From Marinospirillum sp. (GTDB lineage: Bacteria > Pseudomonadota > Gammaproteobacteria > Pseudomonadales > Halomonadaceae): a stretch of DNA of 6,591 nucleotides. Within the stretch, counting starts at the first letter, position 1; each line of letters starts with the position of its first letter. Below the pieces are notes generated by a model that was given only the letters and a program-made list of their open reading frames with translations, searched no databases and was not told where the DNA came from. Shown here piece after piece: positions 1 through 6,394 of this stretch. The position numbers and the translations under genes are program-made. The stretch is from contig NZ_JACUUA010000177.1 in the NCBI RefSeq assembly GCF_014859565.1, positions 1 to 6,591 of the forward strand, read 5' to 3'.

Positions 1-1274
1 GTGCGCTTGTCGTCTAACGAGTAGCCGTCGGCTGCCAGATCGTAAAACCAGACCTGATCAGTACGGCCACCTTTGGTAAAAAAGAGGATGGCGGTACTGA
101 CGCCAGCATAGGGTTTAAATACACCGGACGGCAGGCTGAGAATGCCTTCAAGCTGGTTGTTGTCGAGTAATTCAGCGCGTAATTGCTGGTGTGCGTTGCT
201 GGAGCCGAACAGTACGCCGTCGGGTACGATGACAGCGGCGCGACCACCGAGTTTGAGCATGCGTAAAATCAGGGCAATAAACAGCAGTTCGGTCTTTTTG
301 GTTTTGACTTTTTTGAGGATATCCGGCGATACGTCCCCTTCGTCCAGGCTGCCTTTAAATGGCGGGTTGGCCAGTATCAGGTCGAAACCTTGTTCCGCTT
401 CTTGCGGAAAGCGTTCTTTAAAACGCTGGCTGAGGGTGTCCTGATAGTGAATATCCGGCTCGCTCACACCGTGCATGATCAGGTTCATGGCAGCGATGCG
501 CAGCATGGTGGCATCAAAGTCGAAGCCGTGGAACATGTCAGTGTCGATGTGTTGGCGGTGTTCACCCAGCAGGTCACCCGTGTAGAGCACCTGCTCCACA
601 GGCTCGCCTTTTTCATCAATCACTGTATTACGGATGGTGCCGTCTTCGGAGGAGTATTTCTCCAGCATGAACTCATAGGTGGTGCTTAAAAAACCGGCGG
701 TGCCGCAAGCCGGATCACAGATGCGGTCGGTGGCTTGCGGGTTCATCATATCGATCATGGCGCGAATGATATGGCGCGGGGTACGGAACTGGCCGTTAAT
801 ACCGGCGGTGGTCAGTTTACTGAGCAGGTATTCGTAGAGGTCGCCCTTGGTGTCGCTTTGATCCAGTGGCAGGTCGTTGACCATTTCTACGGCCTTCACC
901 AGCAGCGAGGGCTTTTGTACCATCAGCTGGGCATCTTTCATAAATTCAGCAAACAGGCTGCCTTTCACACTGGTAGCGCTGTTTTTGAAATAGGGAAACA
1001 GGTCGTCTTTGATGGTGCGCATCAGCGCATCAGCGCTTTCGATGTGGATCAGGTTGCTCCAACGCAGGTGCTGTTGGTTGTTGTTAAAACGGCGTTTGAA
1101 GGCTTTGCCAGTACGCGCAGCACGCTTTTCATCGCTGGTTTCGTTCATGTCGAGCAGGCGTGCGTACATGAGGAAGGTGATCTGTTCGATCACGGTGAGT
1201 GGGTTGGCGATGCCGCCAATCCAGAATTCTTCCCAGAGTTTGTCGATCTTGCTTTTCAGTGGTCCAGTTATCAT
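1..1274 (-). CDS. hsdM: Type I restriction-modification methyltransferase subunit HsdM (partial, 3' end outside window)
   Basis: This is the N6-adenine methyltransferase subunit of a type I R-M enzyme. With HsdS it forms the methylase, and it is also required in the complete restriction complex. 424 codons are visible before the left edge; full-length HsdM is usually about 480-520 aa, so the C-terminus is missing. Residues about 8-130 look like the helical HsdM N-terminal domain ([21 protein letters not shown] near 15-34). The conserved GQFRTPRHI lies at 161-169. The SAM-binding motif [10 protein letters not shown], starts at D187, and the catalytic NPPF is at 303-306. The ATG at 1274 was chosen because the protein then begins just ahead of the family's usual 'LKSKIDKLW' start. 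No Shine-Dalgarno is visible within 5-12 nt of it. It lies 49 nt downstream of the hsdR stop with no terminator between them, so the two are probably co-transcribed. hsdS is expected next, beyond position 1. The family call is very secure. Confidence 0.97.
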   Translation of the reverse strand, partial: MITGPLKSKIDKLWEEFWIGGIANPLTVIEQITFLMYARLLDMNETSDEKRAARTGKAFKRRFNNNQQHLRWSNLIHIESADALMRTIKDDLFPYFKNSATSVKGSLFAEFMKDAQLMVQKPSLLVKAVEMVNDLPLDQSDTKGDLYEYLLSKLTTAGINGQFRTPRHIIRAMIDMMNPQATDRICDPACGTAGFLSTTYEFMLEKYSSEDGTIRNTVIDEKGEPVEQVLYTGDLLGEHRQHIDTDMFHGFDFDATMLRIAAMNLIMHGVSEPDIHYQDTLSQRFKERFPQEAEQGFDLILANPPFKGSLDEGDVSPDILKKVKTKKTELLFIALILRMLKLGGRAAVIVPDGVLFGSSNAHQQLRAELLDNNQLEGILSLPSGVFKPYAGVSTAILFFTKGGRTDQVWFYDLAADGYSLDDKR

Positions 1275-1323
1275 GGTGTGTTCGTGTGCTCTTGAATGGG
1301 TGTATCCGTTTTGGGTTAGCTGC

Positions 1324-4300
1324 TCAGCCTTTGACTTCAGCCGATGCTGTGCGCTGGCCGGATTGTACCGCAAAACCTGCGACAAACCGGGCGATGAGTG
1401 TGGCCTGTTCGTCTTTAAACAGGCCGTCGATGCCATCCTGGTGTAACTTGCTGAAGGGTGCCTCGTACAGCCGCTCGACGGTCATGCTACCACTGCGACA
1501 GATTTCGCTTTTCAGCAGGCTGATAAAGCGCTGTTGCAAGCTGTCCAGATGGATATGGTGTTCTTGCAGAAAGGTGCTGAATTTAGCCTCGATGGCATCA
1601 CGGTCTAGGCCGATGAGGGCACGCAGTAGCTGGTCGATACCGGCGGCGGAATCTGGAAAGAACTCTTTTAGCAGGGTTAAATCCACGCGGCTGTTGCTGG
1701 TGTGCACCATAGCGTTAAGCTCATTGAGTTCCTGCTCGGTAATTGCCTCACCTGCCCGTATCTTTTGCAAAGTCGGGTTGGTTGCAAACAGGGGCGTGAG
1801 TGTTGCCTCAACTTCTCGACGGTAAATTTCGTAGTCGACGGTGCGTATATTGGTTTTGACTTCTTCGGATTTAAATAAATCGGAATCTTCCTTGATGTCG
1901 ATAATCGGTGTCACGTCCGCGGGCGGCGGGTTAACACTTTTGTCGCGCAGATGAATCACGCTGCGAAGATCCTGGCGAACCTCCTCCAAGGCTTGAATGC
2001 AGCCCTGCTGAGTGCCCCCAGGTTGCCAGAAATCGTACTCTTGCAGCCGAGCCACGGTATCCGCTTTATTACGCACCTGATTAAGGTGCATCGACAAGCT
2101 GCCCACTTTTTGCTGAATCGGTTGGCGGCTGTCTTCAATCAGTTTTGTTTGGGGTTTGGTACGGTTCAAGAGTTGGGCGTACTGGGCATTTACGATGTCC
2201 AGGTCAAAACGCAGGGCTTCGCCTTCGCCGCGAATATTGCGCCATTGCATCAAAGGTGCCATCTGCTCAAGCAGAGCGGTTTTGGTGGCTGGAGAAAATT
2301 GCAGCAGCAGTTCGTGGTTGGCGAGTTGTTCTTTAATGCGCCAGTTATCACGAATGGCAATGGTGTTGTCATTCAGGCTGTCGATGTCTTGTTTGATCAA
2401 GCCGATCATGAGCTCGAAGTCTTTTATCGCACCTTGCTTGAGCGCTTCTTCAGCAAAACGCAGGCGGGCTTCAAACAGTTGCTGTGCCAAGGATTTGGAC
2501 GGACGCGGCTCTTCTTCCTCGTGGTCGAGGTTGAAGTAGTCGAAGTTGCCCCAGTGATCGAAGATCAGGAACCTGTCTTTATCCCGCGTGCTACGGTCAG
2601 GATTAAGGCCAAACAAGCCTTGGCACAAACGTGTGCCTCGCCCGACCATTTGCCAGAATTTGACCTTGGATTTCACTGGCTTGGCAAACACCAGGTTCAG
2701 CACTTCCGGTACATCAATGCCGGTATCCAGCATGTCCACCGAAATCGCAATGGTGATCTGGCTGGGGCTGCCGTCGTTGAGCTTGAAGTCGTCAATCAGC
2801 TCTTCGGCACGGTCGTATTTGCTGTGAATCACGCGACAGAAGTTACCCGCAGAGTCTTTGGCATAGTCGGGATACATCTCGTTAAACAGCTCGTATAGCA
2901 ACTCAGCGTGTTTGATATTGCGGGCAAAAATCATGGATTTACCCAGGGTCTGACCATCAGCCAGACGCAGACCCTTTTCCATCAGGTTGCGCAGAATGGC
3001 GCGGTTGGTGTCTTTGTTGTAGATGGCTTTATCAATCAGCTTGCTGTCGAAATCGAGGGTGTTAGGATCGATACCCTGATCTTCCATCTGGGCGATTTGC
3101 TCGTCCGAGAGCTTGTCGGCTCTAATGCCTTCGCGCAAAAACTGAGTGGTGTGCGCCACAACTTTAAAGGGCACCAGGTTGCGGTCTTCGATGGCTTTTT
3201 CCAACGGGTAGTTGGCTGTTGGCTGCTTGTAGTCACAACCGAACAACTGGCTGGTGGAGCGGCTGATCATTTCCACCGGGGTGGCAGTCAGACCCAACTG
3301 TAAAGCATCGAAGTATTTGAACAGATCCCTATAGACGTTGTAGATGGAGCGGTGGGATTCGTCAGCAATGATCAGGTCGAAATAACCCACATCGAAGTTC
3401 TCCATGATGTTCATCATGCCGGGGTAGGTCGAGATATAGATCCGCGCATTGGTTGTGTCGGACTTTTTGCTTTTGCCTACCACATAAACAGGTTCCGACA
3501 AAAAGTCACCGTAGGCTTTACCAGCCTGCTTGCGCAGCTCGGTGCGGTCACACAGGAACAGCACGCGCTTAGCCCAGCCAGCTTCAATCATGCGTTTACT
3601 GAGCGCAATGGATACTCGGGTTTTACCTGTACCTGTCGCCTGAACCACCAGCGCTTTACGATGATTCGCGTTGTAGCGCTCACAGACACGGGTAATGGCT
3701 TCGATCTGGTAGTCACGCCCTGCAATGCCGGTATCAATCGGGGTTCTGAGAAGGTTTTTGCGTTCGCTGCGCTGGCGAATCAGGTATTCGAGGCTTTGTT
3801 TCGCATAATAGCCATACAGCTTGCGTGGCGCTTCGCCCTGGGCATCGTTCCAGAGGGTAATGTCTCGCCCATTGGTGTAGAAGATCACCGGACGCTGGCC
3901 GTATTCTTTCGCCAGCGCATCAGCGTAGAGTTTAGCTTGCTGCTGACCTTTATGACTGCTTTCACGGGCTCGCTTGGCTTCGACCACCGCCAGTGGTTTG
4001 CCGTTATCGCCCCATAAAACATAGTCGCAATAGCCAATACCAGTGGGTGTTGGCTGGCCGCCTACCTTAACTTCACGGCTGACCTGTTCGGTATTGCCGT
4101 TGTTGAGCAGATCGACATCCCATCCAGCAGAGTAGAGATCTTTATCGATCATACGACGGCGAGTTTCTTCCTCATTGTAATCGAGGACGTTACCAGCGGC
4201 CTGATTACGCTGCTTCAGCTGTGCCTGCGCATCGGCCTGCTGTTGCTCAGCAAGCGCCTTATCTTTGGCTTGTAATTCTTGCTGTAAGCGGGCGTTTTCA

Positions 4301-4836
4301 TCTTGCGCCCTAAGCTCGGCCTGTTTGATCGCTTCCAGCTCTGCAAGCGCCTGCTCCAATCGTGCCTTGTGCTTCGCTAACTCGGTGCTGGAGGGCTGTT
4401 TGATTTGCTCGGGCGCTTTGAACGGGCGCAGGTCAGCTTTTGTGCCTTCACCGGCAGTGATCAGCAGCCAACTGCCCAGAATATGGGCTTCTTTCAGCAG
4501 CCACAGCGGATCGCTATTGCTGAATGCACCTTCATGGGCAGCACGATTACCGACTTTACGGATAGCATGAAGCTTGTCGACAATGCCCTGATCAACCACG
4601 CTGGTAAAGCTGTGATTGTTGAGCCGGTCGATGAAACTCTCATTGGGGTAAGTCGGAATTTTATAGCGCGCGAACACCACACCGACCAGCTTTTCAGCAA
4701 AACAACGCAGTTTGATGAGCGCACTTTGCGGATCACTGTATGCATAGGCTTCGGCGTGAGCGCCTAGATTTGCAAGGTCTTCCCAGTGAGGGCGCAGAAT
4801 TTCGAAGTTGATTGATTCCTGAAGTATCTGAGTCAT
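1324..4836 (-). CDS. hsdR: Type I restriction endonuclease/translocase subunit HsdR (EcoEI-like, with N-terminal DUF4145)
   Basis: This is the motor and nuclease subunit of the type I R-M complex. It binds to the HsdM/HsdS core, pumps DNA using ATP and cleaves unmodified DNA at a distance. At 1170 aa it is a normal full length. Domains in order: a DUF4145-like helical domain at about 25-120 ([12 protein letters not shown], then [16 protein letters not shown]); an Ala/Gln/Glu-rich coiled coil at about 150-215; a PD-(D/E)xK nuclease with D271, E286 and K288 (the EAK motif); an SF2 helicase with Walker A ATGTGKT at 400-406, DESH at 492-495, TATP at 517-520, motif [11 protein letters not shown] at 701-710 and motif [12 protein letters not shown] at 729-738; and a helical C-terminal part from about 750 that presumably contacts the methylase. 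All catalytic motifs are intact. An AAGGA sits at 4850-4854, 13 nt before the ATG, which is rather far. The order hsdR then hsdM matches the common R-M-S layout. Cutting specificity cannot be read without hsdS. Confidence 0.97.
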   Translation of the reverse strand: MTQILQESINFEILRPHWEDLANLGAHAEAYAYSDPQSALIKLRCFAEKLVGVVFARYKIPTYPNESFIDRLNNHSFTSVVDQGIVDKLHAIRKVGNRAAHEGAFSNSDPLWLLKEAHILGSWLLITAGEGTKADLRPFKAPEQIKQPSSTELAKHKARLEQALAELEAIKQAELRAQDENARLQQELQAKDKALAEQQQADAQAQLKQRNQAAGNVLDYNEEETRRRMIDKDLYSAGWDVDLLNNGNTEQVSREVKVGGQPTPTGIGYCDYVLWGDNGKPLAVVEAKRARESSHKGQQQAKLYADALAKEYGQRPVIFYTNGRDITLWNDAQGEAPRKLYGYYAKQSLEYLIRQRSERKNLLRTPIDTGIAGRDYQIEAITRVCERYNANHRKALVVQATGTGKTRVSIALSKRMIEAGWAKRVLFLCDRTELRKQAGKAYGDFLSEPVYVVGKSKKSDTTNARIYISTYPGMMNIMENFDVGYFDLIIADESHRSIYNVYRDLFKYFDALQLGLTATPVEMISRSTSQLFGCDYKQPTANYPLEKAIEDRNLVPFKVVAHTTQFLREGIRADKLSDEQIAQMEDQGIDPNTLDFDSKLIDKAIYNKDTNRAILRNLMEKGLRLADGQTLGKSMIFARNIKHAELLYELFNEMYPDYAKDSAGNFCRVIHSKYDRAEELIDDFKLNDGSPSQITIAISVDMLDTGIDVPEVLNLVFAKPVKSKVKFWQMVGRGTRLCQGLFGLNPDRSTRDKDRFLIFDHWGNFDYFNLDHEEEEPRPSKSLAQQLFEARLRFAEEALKQGAIKDFELMIGLIKQDIDSLNDNTIAIRDNWRIKEQLANHELLLQFSPATKTALLEQMAPLMQWRNIRGEGEALRFDLDIVNAQYAQLLNRTKPQTKLIEDSRQPIQQKVGSLSMHLNQVRNKADTVARLQEYDFWQPGGTQQGCIQALEEVRQDLRSVIHLRDKSVNPPPADVTPIIDIKEDSDLFKSEEVKTNIRTVDYEIYRREVEATLTPLFATNPTLQKIRAGEAITEQELNELNAMVHTSNSRVDLTLLKEFFPDSAAGIDQLLRALIGLDRDAIEAKFSTFLQEHHIHLDSLQQRFISLLKSEICRSGSMTVERLYEAPFSKLHQDGIDGLFKDEQATLIARFVAGFAVQSGQRTASAEVKG

Positions 4837-4951
4837 TTTTATTGGTTCGTCCTTGGTTGTGTCAGTCTGGATTGATCAGGGCAGTTGATCCCACCAGTGA
4901 CATCTGATTAAAAGCATCAAAACGGAAGCAGATCATCTAATGTGTGCAGCA
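4837..4951. other. Leader region between the regulator stub and hsdR
   Basis: This is 115 nt without a gene, upstream of hsdR on the minus strand. It must hold the hsdR promoter unless transcription enters from the regulator stub. It contains two close copies of TTGATC on the plus strand (within 4870-4895) and AT-rich patches. I could not pair a convincing -35 with a -10 box on the minus strand, so I do not place a promoter. Confidence 0.3.
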
Positions 4952-5185
4952 TCAACATGCATTATTACGTGTTCCACGTCTTACAATTTCTAGCGCTGAC
5001 TCCAAAATCTCATCTCGCCACACTGTTGGCTCCAGCTTGCCTTTAAGATCCCGCTGCAAGGAGCGTAAGTCAATCACATAACCCCGCTCTGCTAACTTTT
5101 CCTGGAGTGTTGTTGTTGCAATCTTCCCCGGATCACGTGGAATCAGCTGAAGTAATGTGAGGTTTCTGAGAAGTGGATCAGCCAT
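4952..5185 (-). pseudogene. Truncated WYL-family transcriptional regulator (N-terminal winged HTH only)
   Basis: A 77-codon frame whose first ~51 residues look like the N-terminal winged helix-turn-helix of WYL-domain regulators: MADPLLRNLTLLQLIPRD, then LQEKLAERGYVIDLRSLQRDL, the recognition-helix region. Full-length members are about 300-350 aa, with a WYL ligand-binding domain and a C-terminal extension. Here the similarity stops after 'KGKL' (near 5033), exactly where family members go on towards the WYL domain. The remaining ~26 residues (EPTVWRDEILESALEIV...) are unlike the family and probably come from sequence joined by a deletion. The start is well supported: AGGAG lies 5 nt before the ATG on the minus strand. 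WYL proteins often sit beside defence loci and repress them, so this was probably the local regulator. It could still be made as a short DNA-binding peptide, but without the effector domain it is most likely a remnant. Confidence 0.7.
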
Positions 5186-5241
5186 CGAAACTCCTGTTTT
5201 AGAACCGATGCTAGTTTTTTATTTAGCTTACCGGAATCAGA

Positions 5242-5256
5242 CGACATCATTTGTCG
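5242..5256. repeat. Short dyad CGACA-N5-TGTCG, possible operator
   Basis: Perfect 5-bp arms (5242-5246 and 5252-5256) separated by 5 nt lie about 57 nt upstream of the regulator stub's start codon. The spacing is of the kind seen for dimeric helix-turn-helix binding sites, so it could be an operator for the former WYL regulator. Arms this short also arise by chance. Confidence 0.25.
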
Positions 5257-5338
5257 CTTAGGTGGTTTAAGGTGAAACCTCAACGCAGAGCAGGGAAGTT
5301 TTTTTCATATATTAACAAGCGAGTTCTGCGTTTGACCA

Positions 5339-5373
5339 CTGATTCAATGCAGCACAGCAACACAGTGAATCAG
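5339..5373. repeat. 8-bp perfect inverted repeat upstream of the PDZ gene
   Basis: CTGATTCA (5339-5346) and TGAATCAG (5366-5373) are perfect inverted copies separated by 19 nt, ending 80 nt before the PDZ start codon. It could be an operator for a dimeric regulator or a hairpin in the 5' leader. It has no U-tract, so it is not an intrinsic terminator. Confidence 0.4.
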
Positions 5374-5441
5374 ACCATCAGGCTCAGAAAAGCACCAGGC
5401 CAGTGGAGCATCAAAGCCAGCTTGGCAAAAAGTATCACTAC

Positions 5442-5447
5442 AAGGAG
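5442..5447 (+). promoter_or_regulatory. Shine-Dalgarno of the PDZ gene (decides the start)
   Basis: AAGGAG lies 6 nt before the ATG at 5454. This fixes the start there, not at the in-frame GTG at 5403, which would add 17 unconvincing residues. Confidence 0.85.
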
Positions 5448-5453
5448 AAAGAC

Positions 5454-5999
5454 ATGGCAGCATTACAAGTGGAACACGTTGAAAGCGGATCACCAGCAGA
5501 GCAGGCTGGCATCCAATTGGGCGACATCATTATTTCTGTGAATGATCAGCATCCGGAAACGGTTGATGAGCTGATTGCTATCGGAAAATCAAAAAAAGTA
5601 TTTAATCTGGTGATTTTTGCTGACGGCAAGGAGAAGACGGTCACTGTTGAAGGAGAGAGGCTTGGGTGCAAGCTTGCACGAACAGCCGCACCGGTAGGCT
5701 CTTCCGCTGGCTCAGGTTCGAGTGCCAATAGGTCATCAGGGGTTCAATTTGAAAGCCAGTACAAGGTTAACCAAGCACTGACAACTTTAACCTCGATTAT
5801 TGGGTGGCTGGTTTTTGGGGGTGGGCTTGCAGCCTCAGTCATCCTGCTTCTGGACAACCAGTTTGGCATGGGCCTAAGTGCTGGGATCATTGCTGTTTTA
5901 GGTCTTGCCCTTATCCAGATATCCCAAATCTCCCGAGCAATAACCGACACAGCGGACTACACACGGGAAATGTATTTGTTGCAAAAGAACAAAAGCTAG
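5454..5999 (+). CDS. Small PDZ-domain protein with C-terminal two-helix membrane anchor
   Basis: A 181-aa protein of unrecognised family. Residues 1-70 form a PDZ-like domain that starts almost at residue 1: VESGSPAEQAGIQLGDIIISVND (9-31) is the typical 'spacer-free' bacterial PDZ core, and VDELIAI and FNLVIFADGKEKTVTV follow as helix and strands. A Ser/Gly/Ala-rich flexible linker covers about 78-97. Two hydrophobic segments follow at about 113-133 and 139-157, separated by a short turn (DNQFG). The C-terminal tail carries R161, R171, K178 and K180. There is no N-terminal signal peptide, and the positive charges flank the outer sides of the helix pair. The likely topology is therefore a membrane hairpin with the PDZ domain in the cytoplasm, unlike DegP- or RseP-type periplasmic PDZ domains. 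No protease or other catalytic motif is visible, so it is probably an adaptor that binds peptide C-termini near the membrane. It is divergent from the restriction locus and appears monocistronic, ending just before a strong hairpin. A functional link to the restriction locus is unproven. Confidence 0.85.
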   Translation: MAALQVEHVESGSPAEQAGIQLGDIIISVNDQHPETVDELIAIGKSKKVFNLVIFADGKEKTVTVEGERLGCKLARTAAPVGSSAGSGSSANRSSGVQFESQYKVNQALTTLTSIIGWLVFGGGLAASVILLLDNQFGMGLSAGIIAVLGLALIQISQISRAITDTADYTREMYLLQKNKS

Positions 6000-6006
6000 C
6001 ACCCCT

Positions 6007-6036
6007 GCCTGCGATCAAAATGAATTGGTCGCAGGT
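6007..6036. terminator. Strong hairpin between convergent genes, likely terminator
   Basis: CCTGCGATCAA (6008-6018) pairs with TTGGTCGCAGG (6025-6035) as 11 bp with one G-U pair and a 6-nt loop, extendable by a G-U pair at 6007/6036. It begins 8 nt after the PDZ stop codon and lies just past the end of a minus-strand gene fragment. The following plus-strand sequence is only moderately T-rich (TCTCATCTCAGTCTT), so it may be a weak intrinsic terminator or an mRNA-end-protecting hairpin serving both strands. Confidence 0.65.
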
Positions 6037-6042
6037 CTCATC

Positions 6043-6210
6043 TCAGTCTTCCAGTGGCTCAATTCGACTAAACTGATACCGCCCACTCATTTCACGTACC
6101 AACTCAAAAGCTTCCAGGGCAAAGATGGGAGCCACTTCTTCAAGGTTGTCGAAGTTGATCCTTTCAAAGGCCTTTGACGTAGTTCCAAAACACCGAGTAT
6201 CAACCAGGCA
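6043..6210 (-). pseudogene. 3' end of an unidentified minus-strand gene, truncated by mobile-element sequence
   Basis: An open minus-strand frame ends at TGA (6045-6043). Its last ~46 residues read like real protein: FERINFDNLEEVAPIFALEA, then FELVREMSGRYQFSRIEPLED, with regular helix spacing and balanced charge. There is no plausible start codon. Upstream the frame runs into the group II intron remnant at about 6178-6195 and closes at a stop just past 6210. Its end lies 7 nt from the hairpin shared with the PDZ gene, as expected for an originally convergent neighbour. I do not recognise the family. The truncation point is inferred from the onset of intron-like sequence on the other strand. 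Confidence 0.35.
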
Positions 6211-6282
6211 CTATCGGATGAATATCTGAAGAAAGCCGGGTTGGTATCACTGCGCGATGGATGGATCAAGCTTCACTACTGA
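6178..6282 (+). pseudogene. C-terminal fragment of a group II intron reverse transcriptase/maturase
   Basis: An in-frame plus-strand stretch with no start codon, bounded by a stop at 6175-6177 and ending at TGA 6280-6282. It reads SINQALSDEYLKKAGLVSL followed by RDGWIKLHY. This resembles the extreme C-terminus of intron-encoded maturases, which commonly end with an 'ALSN-WL---GLVSL-D-W--LHY'-type pattern. Only about 30 of the usual 400-600 residues remain, and the reverse transcriptase domain is absent. The group II motif that follows supports the call. The alternative is the tail of another element's protein. Confidence 0.5.
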
Positions 6283-6305
6283 GTGAAACGCCCTGTGCGG
6301 AGCCA
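6178..6305 (+). mobile_element. Group II intron 3' remnant (maturase tail plus start of downstream RNA motif)
   Basis: Directly after the maturase-like stop codon, 6286-6304 reads AAACGCCCTGTGCGGAGCC. From memory this matches the start of the conserved hairpin found just 3' of the maturase frame in many bacterial group II introns, where CGCCCTG-GCGG is normally followed by its pairing partner ending in CAGGGTGG. Here the partner half, domain V and the 3' splice site are missing, because the sequence changes at about 6305 into the left end of an insertion sequence. The intron's 5' part is also gone, so it cannot splice or move by itself. Confidence 0.5.
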
Positions 6306-6311
6306 ATGGGA

Positions 6312-6393
6312 TGGACTCCTCCTCACCTAACCGGCATCGATGTGCCAAAATGGTGAGTAGACCACAAACCATCTAACGATGAGGAGAAGTCCA
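6312..6393 (+). promoter_or_regulatory. Inverted repeat that can hide the transposase Shine-Dalgarno
   Basis: TGGACTCCTCCTCA (6312-6325) and TGAGGAGAAGTCCA (6380-6393) are inverted copies over 14 bp with one mismatch (C6318 against A6387). The right arm contains the transposase Shine-Dalgarno AGGAG (6382-6386), which would pair perfectly with CTCCT at 6319-6323. A transcript entering from outside the element would thus fold its ribosome site into a stem. A competing hairpin, CTCACC (6322-6327) with GGTGAG (6352-6357) and an inner GGCA/TGCC stem (6333-6336 with 6343-6346), would free the site. Confidence 0.55.
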
Positions 6394-6394
6394 G

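Larger units (their letters stand above)
5186..5453. other. Divergent intergenic region, no convincing gene
   Basis: 268 nt between the divergent regulator stub (minus) and the PDZ gene (plus). It holds two inverted repeats, listed separately. An AT-rich stretch on the plus strand includes TATATT at 5308-5313, which resembles a -10 box but has no recognisable -35 at the right distance. A TTGACC at 5332-5337 resembles a -35 but has no matching -10. A frame running through the region from 5251 overlaps the PDZ gene out of frame and resembles nothing. Confidence 0.4.

Noticed and set aside
735..1295. 186-codon plus-strand open frame
   Set aside because: It lies fully opposite hsdM, whose motifs are unambiguous. 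Its product has the low-complexity, His/Val/Gln-rich look of an antisense shadow, and there is no ribosome site.
1951..2898. 315-codon plus-strand open frame
   Set aside because: It lies entirely antisense to the helicase and C-terminal parts of hsdR. It has no recognisable domain and is explained by codon bias of the real gene.
3352..4017. 221-codon plus-strand open frame
   Set aside because: Antisense to the nuclease and helicase core of hsdR. The composition is that of a shadow frame.
4967..4979. ACGTG-TTC-CACGT dyad in the tail of the regulator stub
   Set aside because: Five-base arms within a junk-like stretch, with no T-tract and no positional logic. Likely chance.
5251..5541. 96-codon plus-strand frame overlapping the PDZ gene start
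   Set aside because: It overlaps the well-supported PDZ gene out of frame, has no ribosome site and its product resembles nothing.
6087..6269. 60-codon minus-strand frame with an ATG
   Set aside because: It crosses the junction between the unidentified gene end and the intron remnant, and is antisense to the maturase tail. The other minus-strand frame ending at 6043 reads far more like protein.
6326..6380. Possible integron attC-like site (CTAAC motifs) in the IS leader
   Set aside because: The CTAAC motifs at 6327-6331 and 6372-6376 are not paired with the inverse-core GTTAG sites an attC needs.
6300..6394. Bridge RNA gene upstream of the transposase
   Set aside because: In IS1111-type elements the bridge RNA is thought to be encoded downstream of the transposase, and under 90 nt lies between the inferred IS end and the ATG. 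The visible hairpins are better explained as translation control.
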